This document shows positions 25,785 to 35,921 of a DNA stretch of 64,000 nucleotides, in pieces. The position numbers were made by a program, and so were the translations under genes. The stretch covers positions 186,001 to 250,000 of the forward strand of contig NZ_JBHRXK010000003.1 in NCBI RefSeq assembly GCF_042648505.1. The letters are read 5' to 3'. The notes beneath the pieces were generated by a model. It was not told where the DNA came from. It ran no database searches and saw only the letters and a list, made by a program, of their open reading frames with translations. The DNA comes from Lysobacter_L cavernae. GTDB taxonomy: Bacteria; Pseudomonadota; Gammaproteobacteria; Xanthomonadales; Xanthomonadaceae. The number at the start of each line of letters is the position of its first letter. Position 1 is the first letter of the stretch.

Positions 25785-28700
25785 ATGAACAAGATTTTCA
25801 GCTGGGTGTGGAGCAAGGCGCTGCAGCAGATGGTGGTCGCCTCGGAGCTGGCATCGGCGGGCGGCAAGCAGGGCGGCCGACGCCGCCTCGACATGGCGTT
25901 CGGCGTGGCCACCCTGACGATGTGCTTCGCGCTAGCCCCTCCACCTGCCGTGGGCGCCGAGACCGCTGAAGCGCTCGCGACGCCGGTCCAGGCAACCTGC
26001 GCGGTTGACCCGGCCGGCACCGAGTCGGGCCAGGCGAGCCCGGCCGATTGCGACGCCGCTGCCGCGACCACCGCCGCCACGCCGCTGCCCGACGACGCCC
26101 CCTACATCCAGATCACCCCGCCCGAAGACCTGCCGTGGACGCCGGAAATCGAAGGCCCGGTCGATGCCATGGCCAGTGGTAACAACGCCATGGCGATCGG
26201 TTCCGGTGCCAAGTCGGTGGGCGACAACGGCGTCGCGGTCGGCAACAGCAGCTGGGCGGAAATGAACTCGGCCACCGCCGTCGGCACCGAGAGCATCGCC
26301 TACGGCGTCGGTTCCAGTGCGTTCGGCCAGGGTGCGATGGCATTCGGTGATGCCAGCGTTGCGCTGGGCCAGAGCGCAGGTGCGTTCGGCTTCGGCAACA
26401 CCGCGGTCGGCGCCTCGGCGGAAGCCTCGGCCGAGCAGGCCGCGACCGCGATCGGCGCGCTCAGCAGTGCCGCGGCCATGGGCTCGACCGCGATCGGCGG
26501 CATGGCCGAGGCCTATGGCGAGGGCAGCCTGGTCGGCGGCTTCGGCAGCGGCGCCAACGGCGAGGCCGGCGTGGCGCTGGGTGCGCGCTCGCGCGCGGTG
26601 ATGGGTGACTTCGGTGTCGCCGTCGGTGGTTACAGCCATGCTGTCGGCCAGGGTGCCGTCGGCGTGGGCAGCAACAGCCTGGCCTATGGCCAGCACGCCG
26701 TGGCCACCGGCTACAACGCCGCTGCGACCGGCGATGGCACGGTCGCGGTCGGTGGCAGCGAGTGGACCGATCTCGACGGCGACGGCGCGCCGGATGTGGG
26801 CGAGGCCACCTTCGCCGAAGGCGCGGGCGCGATCGCGGTCGGCAGCCTGGCCGGGGCGAGTGGCAACGGCGCCCAGGCCGTCGGCAGCAACGCCCAGGCG
26901 CTGGCCAACAACGCCACCGCCAGCGGCGCGATGAGTGTGGCCGCGGGCGAGTCCAGCACCGCGACCGGCGCCAACAGTGTGGCCAATGGCCTCGAAAGCA
27001 GCGCTTACGGCGCCAACAGCTACGCCGATGCCGACCATTCCACGGCGGTCGGCAGCGGCAGCCTGGCCTTGGGTGCGGGTGCTTCCGCGCTGGGCGCGGG
27101 CACCAACGCGCTGGGTGAACGGTCCACGGCCGCCGGTTACGGCAGCGTCGCCAGTGGCAAGTCGAGCGTCGCCATCGGTGACGCGGTGCAGGCCAACGGC
27201 GCCTCCAGCCTAGCCCTGGGCAACAGTGCCAAAGCCGGATCGGACAATTCGATCGCCCAGGGCGGGCTGAGCCAGGTTGGCACGGGATCCAGCGGTGCCA
27301 TCGCGATAGGCACCCTGGCTGGGGTGGGCAACAACGCCTTGAACTCGGTCGCGATCGGCGCCTTGGCTAGTGTCGACTCCGGCGCGCAGAACGCCATAGC
27401 CATGGGCACCTGGACCACGGTGGCCAACGATTTCAGCGTCGGCATTGGCAGCATCTTTGCCGGCTGGGTCGACAACGGCATCGTCATCCGCAATTCGTTC
27501 GTGGGCGGCGCCGCGGCGGTCGGTCTGGGCGCCGGCGTCTGGGCGAAAGGTGAGCGCAGTGTCGCGCTGGGTGCGCTGAGCACGGCCGAGGCCGCCAATT
27601 CTGTCGCGCTAGGCTTCAACTCATTGGCTGATCGCGAGAACACCGTGTCGGTGGGTCGCGCCGGGGCGGAACGCCAGATCACCAATGTCGCCGCCGGCAC
27701 GCAAGCCACCGACGCGGTCAACAAGGACCAGCTCGACGACGCCACGCGTTACGTCAAAGCCAACGGTGCTGGCGATGGCAGTGACGATGCCGTGGCCGCG
27801 GGCGAATACGCCACCGCCACCGGCGCCAACGCCGTCGCCAACGGTGTCGAGAGCAGCGCTTACGGCGCCAACAGCTACGCCGATGCTGACCATTCGACGG
27901 CGATGGGCAGCGGCAGTCTGGCGCTGGGTGAAGGTGCGTCGGCGATCGGCAGTGGCGCCAACGCGCTTGGCACCGAGAGTGTCGCCAGCGGCTACGGAAG
28001 CGTGGCTTCGGGCGAGTGGTCGGTGGCGCAAGGCAGCAACAGCCAGGCGCTGGGCGAGGCCTCGATCGCGATGGGCGCGCAAAGCACCGCCAGCGGCGTC
28101 GACAGCATCGGCATTGGTGCTGGCAGCAATGCAGCGGGCGACCTCAGTACCGCCACCGGCACGTTGAGCCATGCCGGTGATTTCGGTGCCACCGCGTTTG
28201 GTCACAGTGCCTGGGCGGCCGGTCCGCTCTCGCTCGCGCTGGGCGCCGGCTCCACCTCGCTGGGCGAGGGCGGTGTCGCGATTGGCACCGGCAGCTACGT
28301 CGGCACCGCTGCCTTCCAGGGCATTGCCATTGGCGGTGGCGTGTCCGCCTACGGCAAGCTTTCGATCGCAATGGGTACCCAATGGACCACTGCGGGCGCC
28401 GACAGCTCGATCGCGATCGGCGGCACCAAGGCCTGCACCGGCTTCATGTGCATCGAGGAGAACACCGCGGCCTGGGGCATCAACAGCGTCGCGCTGGGGG
28501 CGGGGTCGCAGGCTCAGGCGGACGGTGCCACTGCACTGGGCAGCGGTTCCGGAGCAGGTGGGATCGATTCGATCGCGGTCGGCATGGACGCGAAGGCGTG
28601 GAACAACAACTCCACCGCCATCGGCGCCCGCACATTTGCGATGGGCGACAACTCGGTTGCGCTCGGCGCCGATTCGGTCACCTCGCGTGCCAACACGGTG

Positions 28701-31700
28701 ACGGTGGGCAGCGAGTGGACCGGCATGAACCGCCAGATCACCGGCGTGGCGGAGGGCACCGAGGCCAACGACGCGGTGAACAAGGGGCAGCTGGATGAGC
28801 TGGCCGACAGCGTCGGCGATGCCAGCCACTACTTCGCCGCCGATGGCGCAGAAGATGGCAGCGATGAAGCCGTGGCGACAGGCGAGCATGCCACAGCGGC
28901 GGGTGCCAACAGTGTCGCCAAAGGCGTCGAAAGCAGCGCGGTCGGTTACCAGAGCAATGCCGAAGGCGATTACTCCACGGCGATGGGCAGCGGCAGCCTG
29001 GCGGCAGGCACGGGCAGCTCGGCGGTCGGGGCTGGCGCCAATGCGGTGGGCGATTACAGCGTCGCCAACGGTTACGGCAGCGTTGCCAGCGGTCAAGGTT
29101 CCCTGGCGCAGGGAGAAAGCAGCCAGGCGATCGGCGAGGCCGCGATTTCGATCGGTGCACAAAGTGTCGTCAGTGGTTTCAACGGTGTCGGCATCGGTGC
29201 GGGTGCTCAGGCGGGCGATCTCGGCACCGCGACCGGTGGATTGAGCAACGCCGGCGGTTTCGGTTCCAGTGCCTATGGTTTCAATGCACAGGCATTGGGA
29301 GATCTTTCGATGGCGCTGGGTACCGACTCGCGCGCGGACGGCGCGGCGTCCATTGCCATCGGCCTGCAGACCAATCCGTGGGGGGCCGGCGGCGAGCGCA
29401 GTGTCGCGATCGGTGGCATGACCACGGCCTCGGGTTTCGGCAGCGTGGCGATGGGGCCGCTCAGCCATGCCGACGGCGCCAGTTCGGTGGCGATCGGCAG
29501 CACGGTGCATTGCGAGGGCATCTGCTTCGAGCAGAACACCGGTGCCTGGGGCGCCAACAGCGTCGCCGTCGGTGCCGGCGCCAGTGCGCAGACCGACCTC
29601 AGCCTCGCGCTGGGTGCCCGCTCGGGCGTTTACAGCGAAAACTCGGTGGCACTGGGTGCGGACTCGGTGGCGGCGCGCGACAACAGCGTCGCGGTCGGCA
29701 ATGAATTCACCGGCGCCACCCGCCAGATCACCGGCGTCGCCGCCGGCACCGAAGCCACCGACGCGGTCAACAAGGGCCAGCTTGACGAACTGGCCGACAG
29801 CGTCGGCGATGCCAATCACTACTTCGCCGCCAACGGCGCCGGTGACGGCAGCGACGACGCGATCGCCTCGGGCGAGCACGCCACCGCGGCCGGCGCCAAC
29901 AGCGTCGCCAGCGGTGTCGAGAGCAGCGTGATCGGCTACCAAAGCAATGCGGTCGGCGATTACTCGCAGGCGATCGGTAGCGGCAGCCTGGCGCTGGGCG
30001 AGGGATCCTCGGCGATCGGTACCGGTGCCAATGCCATCGGCGACTACAGCAGCGCCAGTGGCTACGGCGCGGCCGCCACCGGCGGGCAGTCGATCGCGAT
30101 CGGTAGCAACAGCGCCAGCGCTGGCGCCGACTCCATCGCCATCGGTCACGACAGCCGCACCCAGCACGGCGGCGGCATCGCGATCGGTGCCGGCAGTCTG
30201 TCGCAAGGCCTCGGTGCCACTGCCATGGGCCTGCAGGCGCAGGCTTCCGGCCTGGCGGCCACGGCGGTCGGCTTCGGTGCCTGGGCCATCGGCCGTGAAG
30301 CCACCGCGTACGGCACCTTTGCCTACGCCGAAGGCTGGCAGTCGACCGCCCTCGGCGTCCGATCCACCGCCGGCTTCTTCTCCACCGCCATCGGCAGTCT
30401 CAGCCAGGCCGCCGAGGTCGCCACCGCGGTGGGTCAAGGCACCATTGCCGACATCGCCGGCGCCGGCTTCGGCGTGCAGGCACGGGCCGGCATGTTCGGT
30501 GTCGCACTGGGCAACAACGCCGGCACCGGCGAAGGCGGCGTGGCTGTCGGTTTCAACGCGCTGGCCGGGCAGGACGGCAACAGCACGACCGAGGCGAAGT
30601 ACGCCACCGCCATCGGCAACGAGGCCTGGGCCACCGAGGACGGCGCCAGCGTGGTTGGTTACAACAGCTACGCGCAGGCGGTGAACTCGACCGTGCTCGG
30701 CTCCAACGCGTGGACGACGAAGGAGGCGACCAACTCCGTGGTGCTGGGCGCAGGTTCGCTGGCCGATCGTGCCAATACGGTGTCGGTGGGTGCGGCGCAG
30801 GACTGGACCGACGCCGCCGGTGTGGTGCACGCCGCTATCGATCGCCAGATCACCAACGTCGCGGCCGGTACCGAGGCGACGGACGCGGTGAACAAGGCCC
30901 AGCTCGACGCGGTGGCCGGTAACGCCAGCGATGCCAGCCACTACTTCAAGGCCAGCGGCAAGGAGGACGGCAGCGACGACGCGCAGATCAGCGGCCAGGG
31001 TGCGCTAGCCGCCGGTGCCAATGCGGTCGCTGGCGCCAACGGTGCCACGGCGGTCGGTGCCAACAGCCAGGCCGGCAAGATCAGCGCCTCGGCCTACGGC
31101 AGCAATGCCAAGGCCGCCGAGACCAACGCCACCGCGCTGGGCGCCAACACGCAGGCGCTGGCCTCGACCTCGACCGCGGTCGGCTCCAATGCCCAGGCCC
31201 GTGCCACGGCGGCGACGGCGCTCGGCTTCGACGCCCGCGTCAACGACGGCGCGGTGGACGGCACCGCCGTCGGCGCGCGCAGCAAGGTCAGCGCCAGCAA
31301 CGCCGTGGCATTGGGTGCGGGCTCGATCGCCGATCGCGCCAGCACCGTGTCGGTCGGTGCGGCCGGCAAGGAGCGCCAGATCGCCAACGTCGCCGCCGGT
31401 AGCGCCAACACCGATGCGGTCAACGTCGGCCAGTTGAATGCGGCCGTCGGTGAAGTCGGCGAAGAGTTGGCCACTGCGGTGAAGTACGACGACGAAGAGA
31501 AGTCATCGATCACCCTGGCGGGTGAGGACGGCACGGTGATCGGCAACGTCGCCGACGGTGCGCTGACCGCGGACAGTACCGATGCGGTTAATGGCCGCCA
31601 GCTGTTCCAGGTCGGCGATGCCACCGCGCAGATGCTCGGCGGCGGTGCGTCGATGGGACCGAACGGGATGGTCGGCCCGGTGTACGGCATCCAGGGCGGC

Positions 31701-32558
31701 AGCTACTACAACGTCGGCGACGCGCTGGGTGCGCTCGACGGTGCGGTGGACAGCCTCAACAGCCGTGTCGGCCAGCTCGAGCAGAAGCCGGGCAATGGCA
31801 ACGGTAATAGCAACGGCAACGGCAACGGCAACGGCGGAAAGGGCAAGGGCCTGGCGGTCGATGCCACGGCCGTCGCCGTGGACAGCGGCACGGTGGTCGG
31901 CAGCGACACCGCGATCGAAGCGGTGGCCACCGACGCGGTTGCAGTCGCTGCCGAGGCCAATGTCACGGCCACGTCCGATGCCGCGATGGGTGAGGGCGCT
32001 TCGGCGACGGCGGAAGGCGCGGTCGCAGTGGATCAGGGCTCGCTGGCCAGCGAGGCCAACACCGTGCCGGCGGGTGCTGCTGGCAACCAGCGTCGCGCCG
32101 CCAGCGTCGCTGCCGGCGTCAATGCAGCCGATGCCGCCAACGTCGGTCAGGCACAGGCGGTCGATGCCGAGACGCTGGCCTCGGCCAACGCCTACACCGA
32201 CACCACCGCGACGCAGACGCTGACCCGCGCCAACAGCTACACCGACAGCCGCTACCAGGCACTGAGCGATGAGTTCAGCGGCCTGCGCGACGAACTGGGC
32301 TACCGCCTCGGCCAGCAGGACGAGCGCATGGACCGTCAGGGTGCGATGAGCGCGGCAATGATGAACATGTCGATCAACGCCGCCAACAGCCGCAGCCCGC
32401 GCGGCCGCGTCGCGGTCGGTGCCGGTTGGCAGAACGGCGAGAGCGCGTTGTCGGTGGGCTACTCCAAGTCGATCGGTGAGCGTGCCTCGATCAGCATCGG
32501 CGGTGCCTTCAGCAGCGACGACAAGTCCGCCGGTGTCGGCTTCGGTGTCGATCTGTAA
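25785..32558 (+). CDS. Giant YadA-type trimeric autotransporter adhesin (2257 aa), cassette copy 2
   Basis: Paralogue of the adhesin at 12292. It has the extended signal peptide MNKIFSWVWSKALQQMVVAS with cleavage near residue 58 (VGA-ET), an N-terminal Cys pair (ATC and ADC), and then head repeats divided by necks near residues 630, 983, 1313 and 1687. The last 530 residues are the shared stalk, Gly/Asn linker and YadA anchor. The DLDGDGAPD loop is kept in the first head (near 26770-26800). Two heads carry extra Cys pairs, CTGFMC and CEGIC, absent from adhesin 1. It is about 650 residues shorter, having one fewer internal head module. The start ATG at 25785 has GGAGGGG at 25773-25779. The promoter and leader match copy 1. 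Confidence 0.95.
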   Translation: MNKIFSWVWSKALQQMVVASELASAGGKQGGRRRLDMAFGVATLTMCFALAPPPAVGAETAEALATPVQATCAVDPAGTESGQASPADCDAAAATTAATPLPDDAPYIQITPPEDLPWTPEIEGPVDAMASGNNAMAIGSGAKSVGDNGVAVGNSSWAEMNSATAVGTESIAYGVGSSAFGQGAMAFGDASVALGQSAGAFGFGNTAVGASAEASAEQAATAIGALSSAAAMGSTAIGGMAEAYGEGSLVGGFGSGANGEAGVALGARSRAVMGDFGVAVGGYSHAVGQGAVGVGSNSLAYGQHAVATGYNAAATGDGTVAVGGSEWTDLDGDGAPDVGEATFAEGAGAIAVGSLAGASGNGAQAVGSNAQALANNATASGAMSVAAGESSTATGANSVANGLESSAYGANSYADADHSTAVGSGSLALGAGASALGAGTNALGERSTAAGYGSVASGKSSVAIGDAVQANGASSLALGNSAKAGSDNSIAQGGLSQVGTGSSGAIAIGTLAGVGNNALNSVAIGALASVDSGAQNAIAMGTWTTVANDFSVGIGSIFAGWVDNGIVIRNSFVGGAAAVGLGAGVWAKGERSVALGALSTAEAANSVALGFNSLADRENTVSVGRAGAERQITNVAAGTQATDAVNKDQLDDATRYVKANGAGDGSDDAVAAGEYATATGANAVANGVESSAYGANSYADADHSTAMGSGSLALGEGASAIGSGANALGTESVASGYGSVASGEWSVAQGSNSQALGEASIAMGAQSTASGVDSIGIGAGSNAAGDLSTATGTLSHAGDFGATAFGHSAWAAGPLSLALGAGSTSLGEGGVAIGTGSYVGTAAFQGIAIGGGVSAYGKLSIAMGTQWTTAGADSSIAIGGTKACTGFMCIEENTAAWGINSVALGAGSQAQADGATALGSGSGAGGIDSIAVGMDAKAWNNNSTAIGARTFAMGDNSVALGADSVTSRANTVTVGSEWTGMNRQITGVAEGTEANDAVNKGQLDELADSVGDASHYFAADGAEDGSDEAVATGEHATAAGANSVAKGVESSAVGYQSNAEGDYSTAMGSGSLAAGTGSSAVGAGANAVGDYSVANGYGSVASGQGSLAQGESSQAIGEAAISIGAQSVVSGFNGVGIGAGAQAGDLGTATGGLSNAGGFGSSAYGFNAQALGDLSMALGTDSRADGAASIAIGLQTNPWGAGGERSVAIGGMTTASGFGSVAMGPLSHADGASSVAIGSTVHCEGICFEQNTGAWGANSVAVGAGASAQTDLSLALGARSGVYSENSVALGADSVAARDNSVAVGNEFTGATRQITGVAAGTEATDAVNKGQLDELADSVGDANHYFAANGAGDGSDDAIASGEHATAAGANSVASGVESSVIGYQSNAVGDYSQAIGSGSLALGEGSSAIGTGANAIGDYSSASGYGAAATGGQSIAIGSNSASAGADSIAIGHDSRTQHGGGIAIGAGSLSQGLGATAMGLQAQASGLAATAVGFGAWAIGREATAYGTFAYAEGWQSTALGVRSTAGFFSTAIGSLSQAAEVATAVGQGTIADIAGAGFGVQARAGMFGVALGNNAGTGEGGVAVGFNALAGQDGNSTTEAKYATAIGNEAWATEDGASVVGYNSYAQAVNSTVLGSNAWTTKEATNSVVLGAGSLADRANTVSVGAAQDWTDAAGVVHAAIDRQITNVAAGTEATDAVNKAQLDAVAGNASDASHYFKASGKEDGSDDAQISGQGALAAGANAVAGANGATAVGANSQAGKISASAYGSNAKAAETNATALGANTQALASTSTAVGSNAQARATAATALGFDARVNDGAVDGTAVGARSKVSASNAVALGAGSIADRASTVSVGAAGKERQIANVAAGSANTDAVNVGQLNAAVGEVGEELATAVKYDDEEKSSITLAGEDGTVIGNVADGALTADSTDAVNGRQLFQVGDATAQMLGGGASMGPNGMVGPVYGIQGGSYYNVGDALGALDGAVDSLNSRVGQLEQKPGNGNGNSNGNGNGNGGKGKGLAVDATAVAVDSGTVVGSDTAIEAVATDAVAVAAEANVTATSDAAMGEGASATAEGAVAVDQGSLASEANTVPAGAAGNQRRAASVAAGVNAADAANVGQAQAVDAETLASANAYTDTTATQTLTRANSYTDSRYQALSDEFSGLRDELGYRLGQQDERMDRQGAMSAAMMNMSINAANSRSPRGRVAVGAGWQNGESALSVGYSKSIGERASISIGGAFSSDDKSAGVGFGVDL
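31044..32556 (+). repeat. 1.5-kb near-identical duplicate, copy B (3' end of adhesin gene 2)
   Basis: The partner of 19507-21019. It carries the consensus Asp in DSTDAVNGRQL, where copy A has Val. The sequence just upstream (30900-31043) is similar but already has scattered differences, and the downstream flank is unrelated except for a kept hairpin. Confidence 0.95.
31791..31837 (+). repeat. GGCAAC hexamer tract (Gly-Asn linker), copy B
   Basis: Same hexamer tract as at 20254-20300, inside the near-identical 1.5 kb. Confidence 0.75.
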
Positions 32559-32598
32559 CCCCGGCACGGCCGTCGTGCCGCGGTGTCGTCGCGATCCG

Positions 32599-32627
32599 TC
32601 GTGTGCAGGTACTCCGCCTGCACGCGA
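32599..32627 (+). terminator. Hairpin after adhesin gene 2 stop (candidate terminator or 3'-end stabiliser)
   Basis: TCGTGTGCAGG-TACTCCG-CCTGCACGCGA forms an 11-bp stem with one G-U pair, 40 bp after the stop. It is the structural match of 21067-21093. No U-tract. Confidence 0.45.
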
Positions 32628-32697
32628 CGTGGGACCGATCTGCCGACGGCAGCGGCGGCGCAGGCCACCACCCCGCAACAACCACCCGTGTTGAAAA

Positions 32698-32747
32698 GCG
32701 AAGGGCGGCGGGACTGGTTCCCCCGAAGCGGCACCGTCGTCCTTCGC
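32698..32747 (+). promoter_or_regulatory. Hairpin in front of protease gene 2
   Basis: GCGAAGG and CCTTCGC close a stem of about 14 bp with two G-U pairs. It is the counterpart of the 19-bp hairpin at 21171-21219 and is followed by the same CCCAACTTTGTATTTCC and GGGAGAGAG block before the start codon. Inner sequence differs between copies while pairing is kept. Confidence 0.5.
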
Positions 32748-32776
32748 CCAACTTTGTATTTCCTTGGGAGAGAGAA

Positions 32777-34645
<1,869 letters not shown>

Positions 34646-34672
34646 GCTTGCTTGCAATCAGCGTTGCGAAAA

Positions 34673-34701
34673 GGAGGCGGGGCAACCCGCCTCCTTTTTT
34701 T
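34673..34701 (+). terminator. Intrinsic terminator after protease gene 2
   Basis: GGAGGCGGG, GCAA loop, CCCGCCTCC, then seven T. It closes the second cassette. Confidence 0.9.
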
Positions 34702-34710
34702 GTGGACGAA

Positions 34711-35742
34711 TCAACGCGTCAACGCCAGGTCGGCGATCAGCGCCGCATTGAATCGCTGCGGCGCCTCGACTTGCGGCGAGTGTCCGAGATCATCGAAGGC
34801 CACCAGCTTGGCATCGGGGATGGTTTGTGCGGCACGCCGGCCGAGAATGGGGTAGTCGCCCAAACGCTGGCGCAGCTCGGGCGATGCGCGATCACGGCCG
34901 ATCGCGGTGCGGTCGCGCTGGCCGATGAACAAGGTGGTCGGCACGCGCAGCTGCGGAAACTCGTGCACGACCGGCTGGGTGAACACCATGTCCGACGTCA
35001 GTGCCTGATTCCAGGCCACGCGTTCGCGGCCCGGGCCGGCGTACAGGCCGGCGAGCATCCGTACCCAGCGGTCGTATTCGGGCTTCCAGTCGCCACCGTA
35101 ATAGACCTCACGCTGGTAGCGCTTGATCGACTCGAAGCTCGTCTTCAGTTCGTTGGTGTAGTTGGCATCGACGCTGGCCCAGGGCACGCCCAGAGCCTTC
35201 CAGTCCTCCAGCCCGATCGGATTGACCAGCGCCAGCCGCTCCACCTGCTGCGGGTACATCAGTGCGTAGCGCGCAGCGAGCATGCCGCCCATCGAATGGC
35301 CGACCAGACTGGCACGCTCGATGCCCAGCGATTGCAGCAACCCACGCGTGTTGGCGGCGAGCTGTTGCAGGCTGTACTGGTAATGCGCCGGCTTGCTCGA
35401 CTTGCAGAAGCCGATCTGGTCCGGTGCGATCACGCGGTAGCCGGCCTCGGCGAGCGCCGCGATCGTCGTCTCCCAGGTGGCCGCGCAGAAGTTCTTGCCG
35501 TGCAGCAACACCACGGTGCGGCCGTTGGGCCGCCGCGCGGCGACGTCCAGGTAGGCCATCTGCAGCGCATCGCCTTGCGAGGTCAGCGCGAACCGCTGTA
35601 CCGGGTGCGGGTAGTCGAAACCCTCCAGCTCCATCCCGTAGGCGGAGTCGGATGCGGCATCGCCGGTGGGCGGCGCCGAGCCGGCCAGTAACGGCCAGGC
35701 GAACAGGCCCGCGGTCAGGCTGGCCAGGATCAAACGACGCAT
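34711..35742 (-). CDS. Exported alpha/beta hydrolase
   Basis: A 343-aa alpha/beta hydrolase with a signal peptide (about residues 1-22, ending LLAGSA). The oxyanion segment is VVLLHGKNFCAATWE, the nucleophile Ser is in the elbow GHSMGG, a likely acid Asp is in IGQRDRTA, and the His is in DDLGHSPQVEAP. A lid-like insert lies between. The substrate is unknown; similar periplasmic proteins are annotated as hydrolases or lipolytic enzymes. It converges with the second cassette: its stop is 10 bp past the cassette terminator. Confidence 0.88.
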   Translation of the reverse strand: MRRLILASLTAGLFAWPLLAGSAPPTGDAASDSAYGMELEGFDYPHPVQRFALTSQGDALQMAYLDVAARRPNGRTVVLLHGKNFCAATWETTIAALAEAGYRVIAPDQIGFCKSSKPAHYQYSLQQLAANTRGLLQSLGIERASLVGHSMGGMLAARYALMYPQQVERLALVNPIGLEDWKALGVPWASVDANYTNELKTSFESIKRYQREVYYGGDWKPEYDRWVRMLAGLYAGPGRERVAWNQALTSDMVFTQPVVHEFPQLRVPTTLFIGQRDRTAIGRDRASPELRQRLGDYPILGRRAAQTIPDAKLVAFDDLGHSPQVEAPQRFNAALIADLALTR

Positions 35743-35870
35743 CGGCGCCTCCGTGCAGTGGGGAGAGTCCCACCATACCCATCAGCGAGGCGTAGCGTGC
35801 GAGGCCGTCACGATCCGGCCGTATCGGCAAGGAACGGCGTCGATGGAGAGACGGCGCCCATCAGACGCCA

Positions 35871-35904
35871 ATAAAAAGGCGCCGATCCACGCGGGACCGG
35901 CGCC
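35871..35904 (-). terminator. Intrinsic terminator after the chitinase gene
   Basis: On the minus strand: GGCGCCGG, loop, CGGCGCC, then TTTTTAT. It begins 18 bp after the chitinase stop. Confidence 0.75.
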
Positions 35905-35921
35905 GGGGTAAACGCGCCTGT

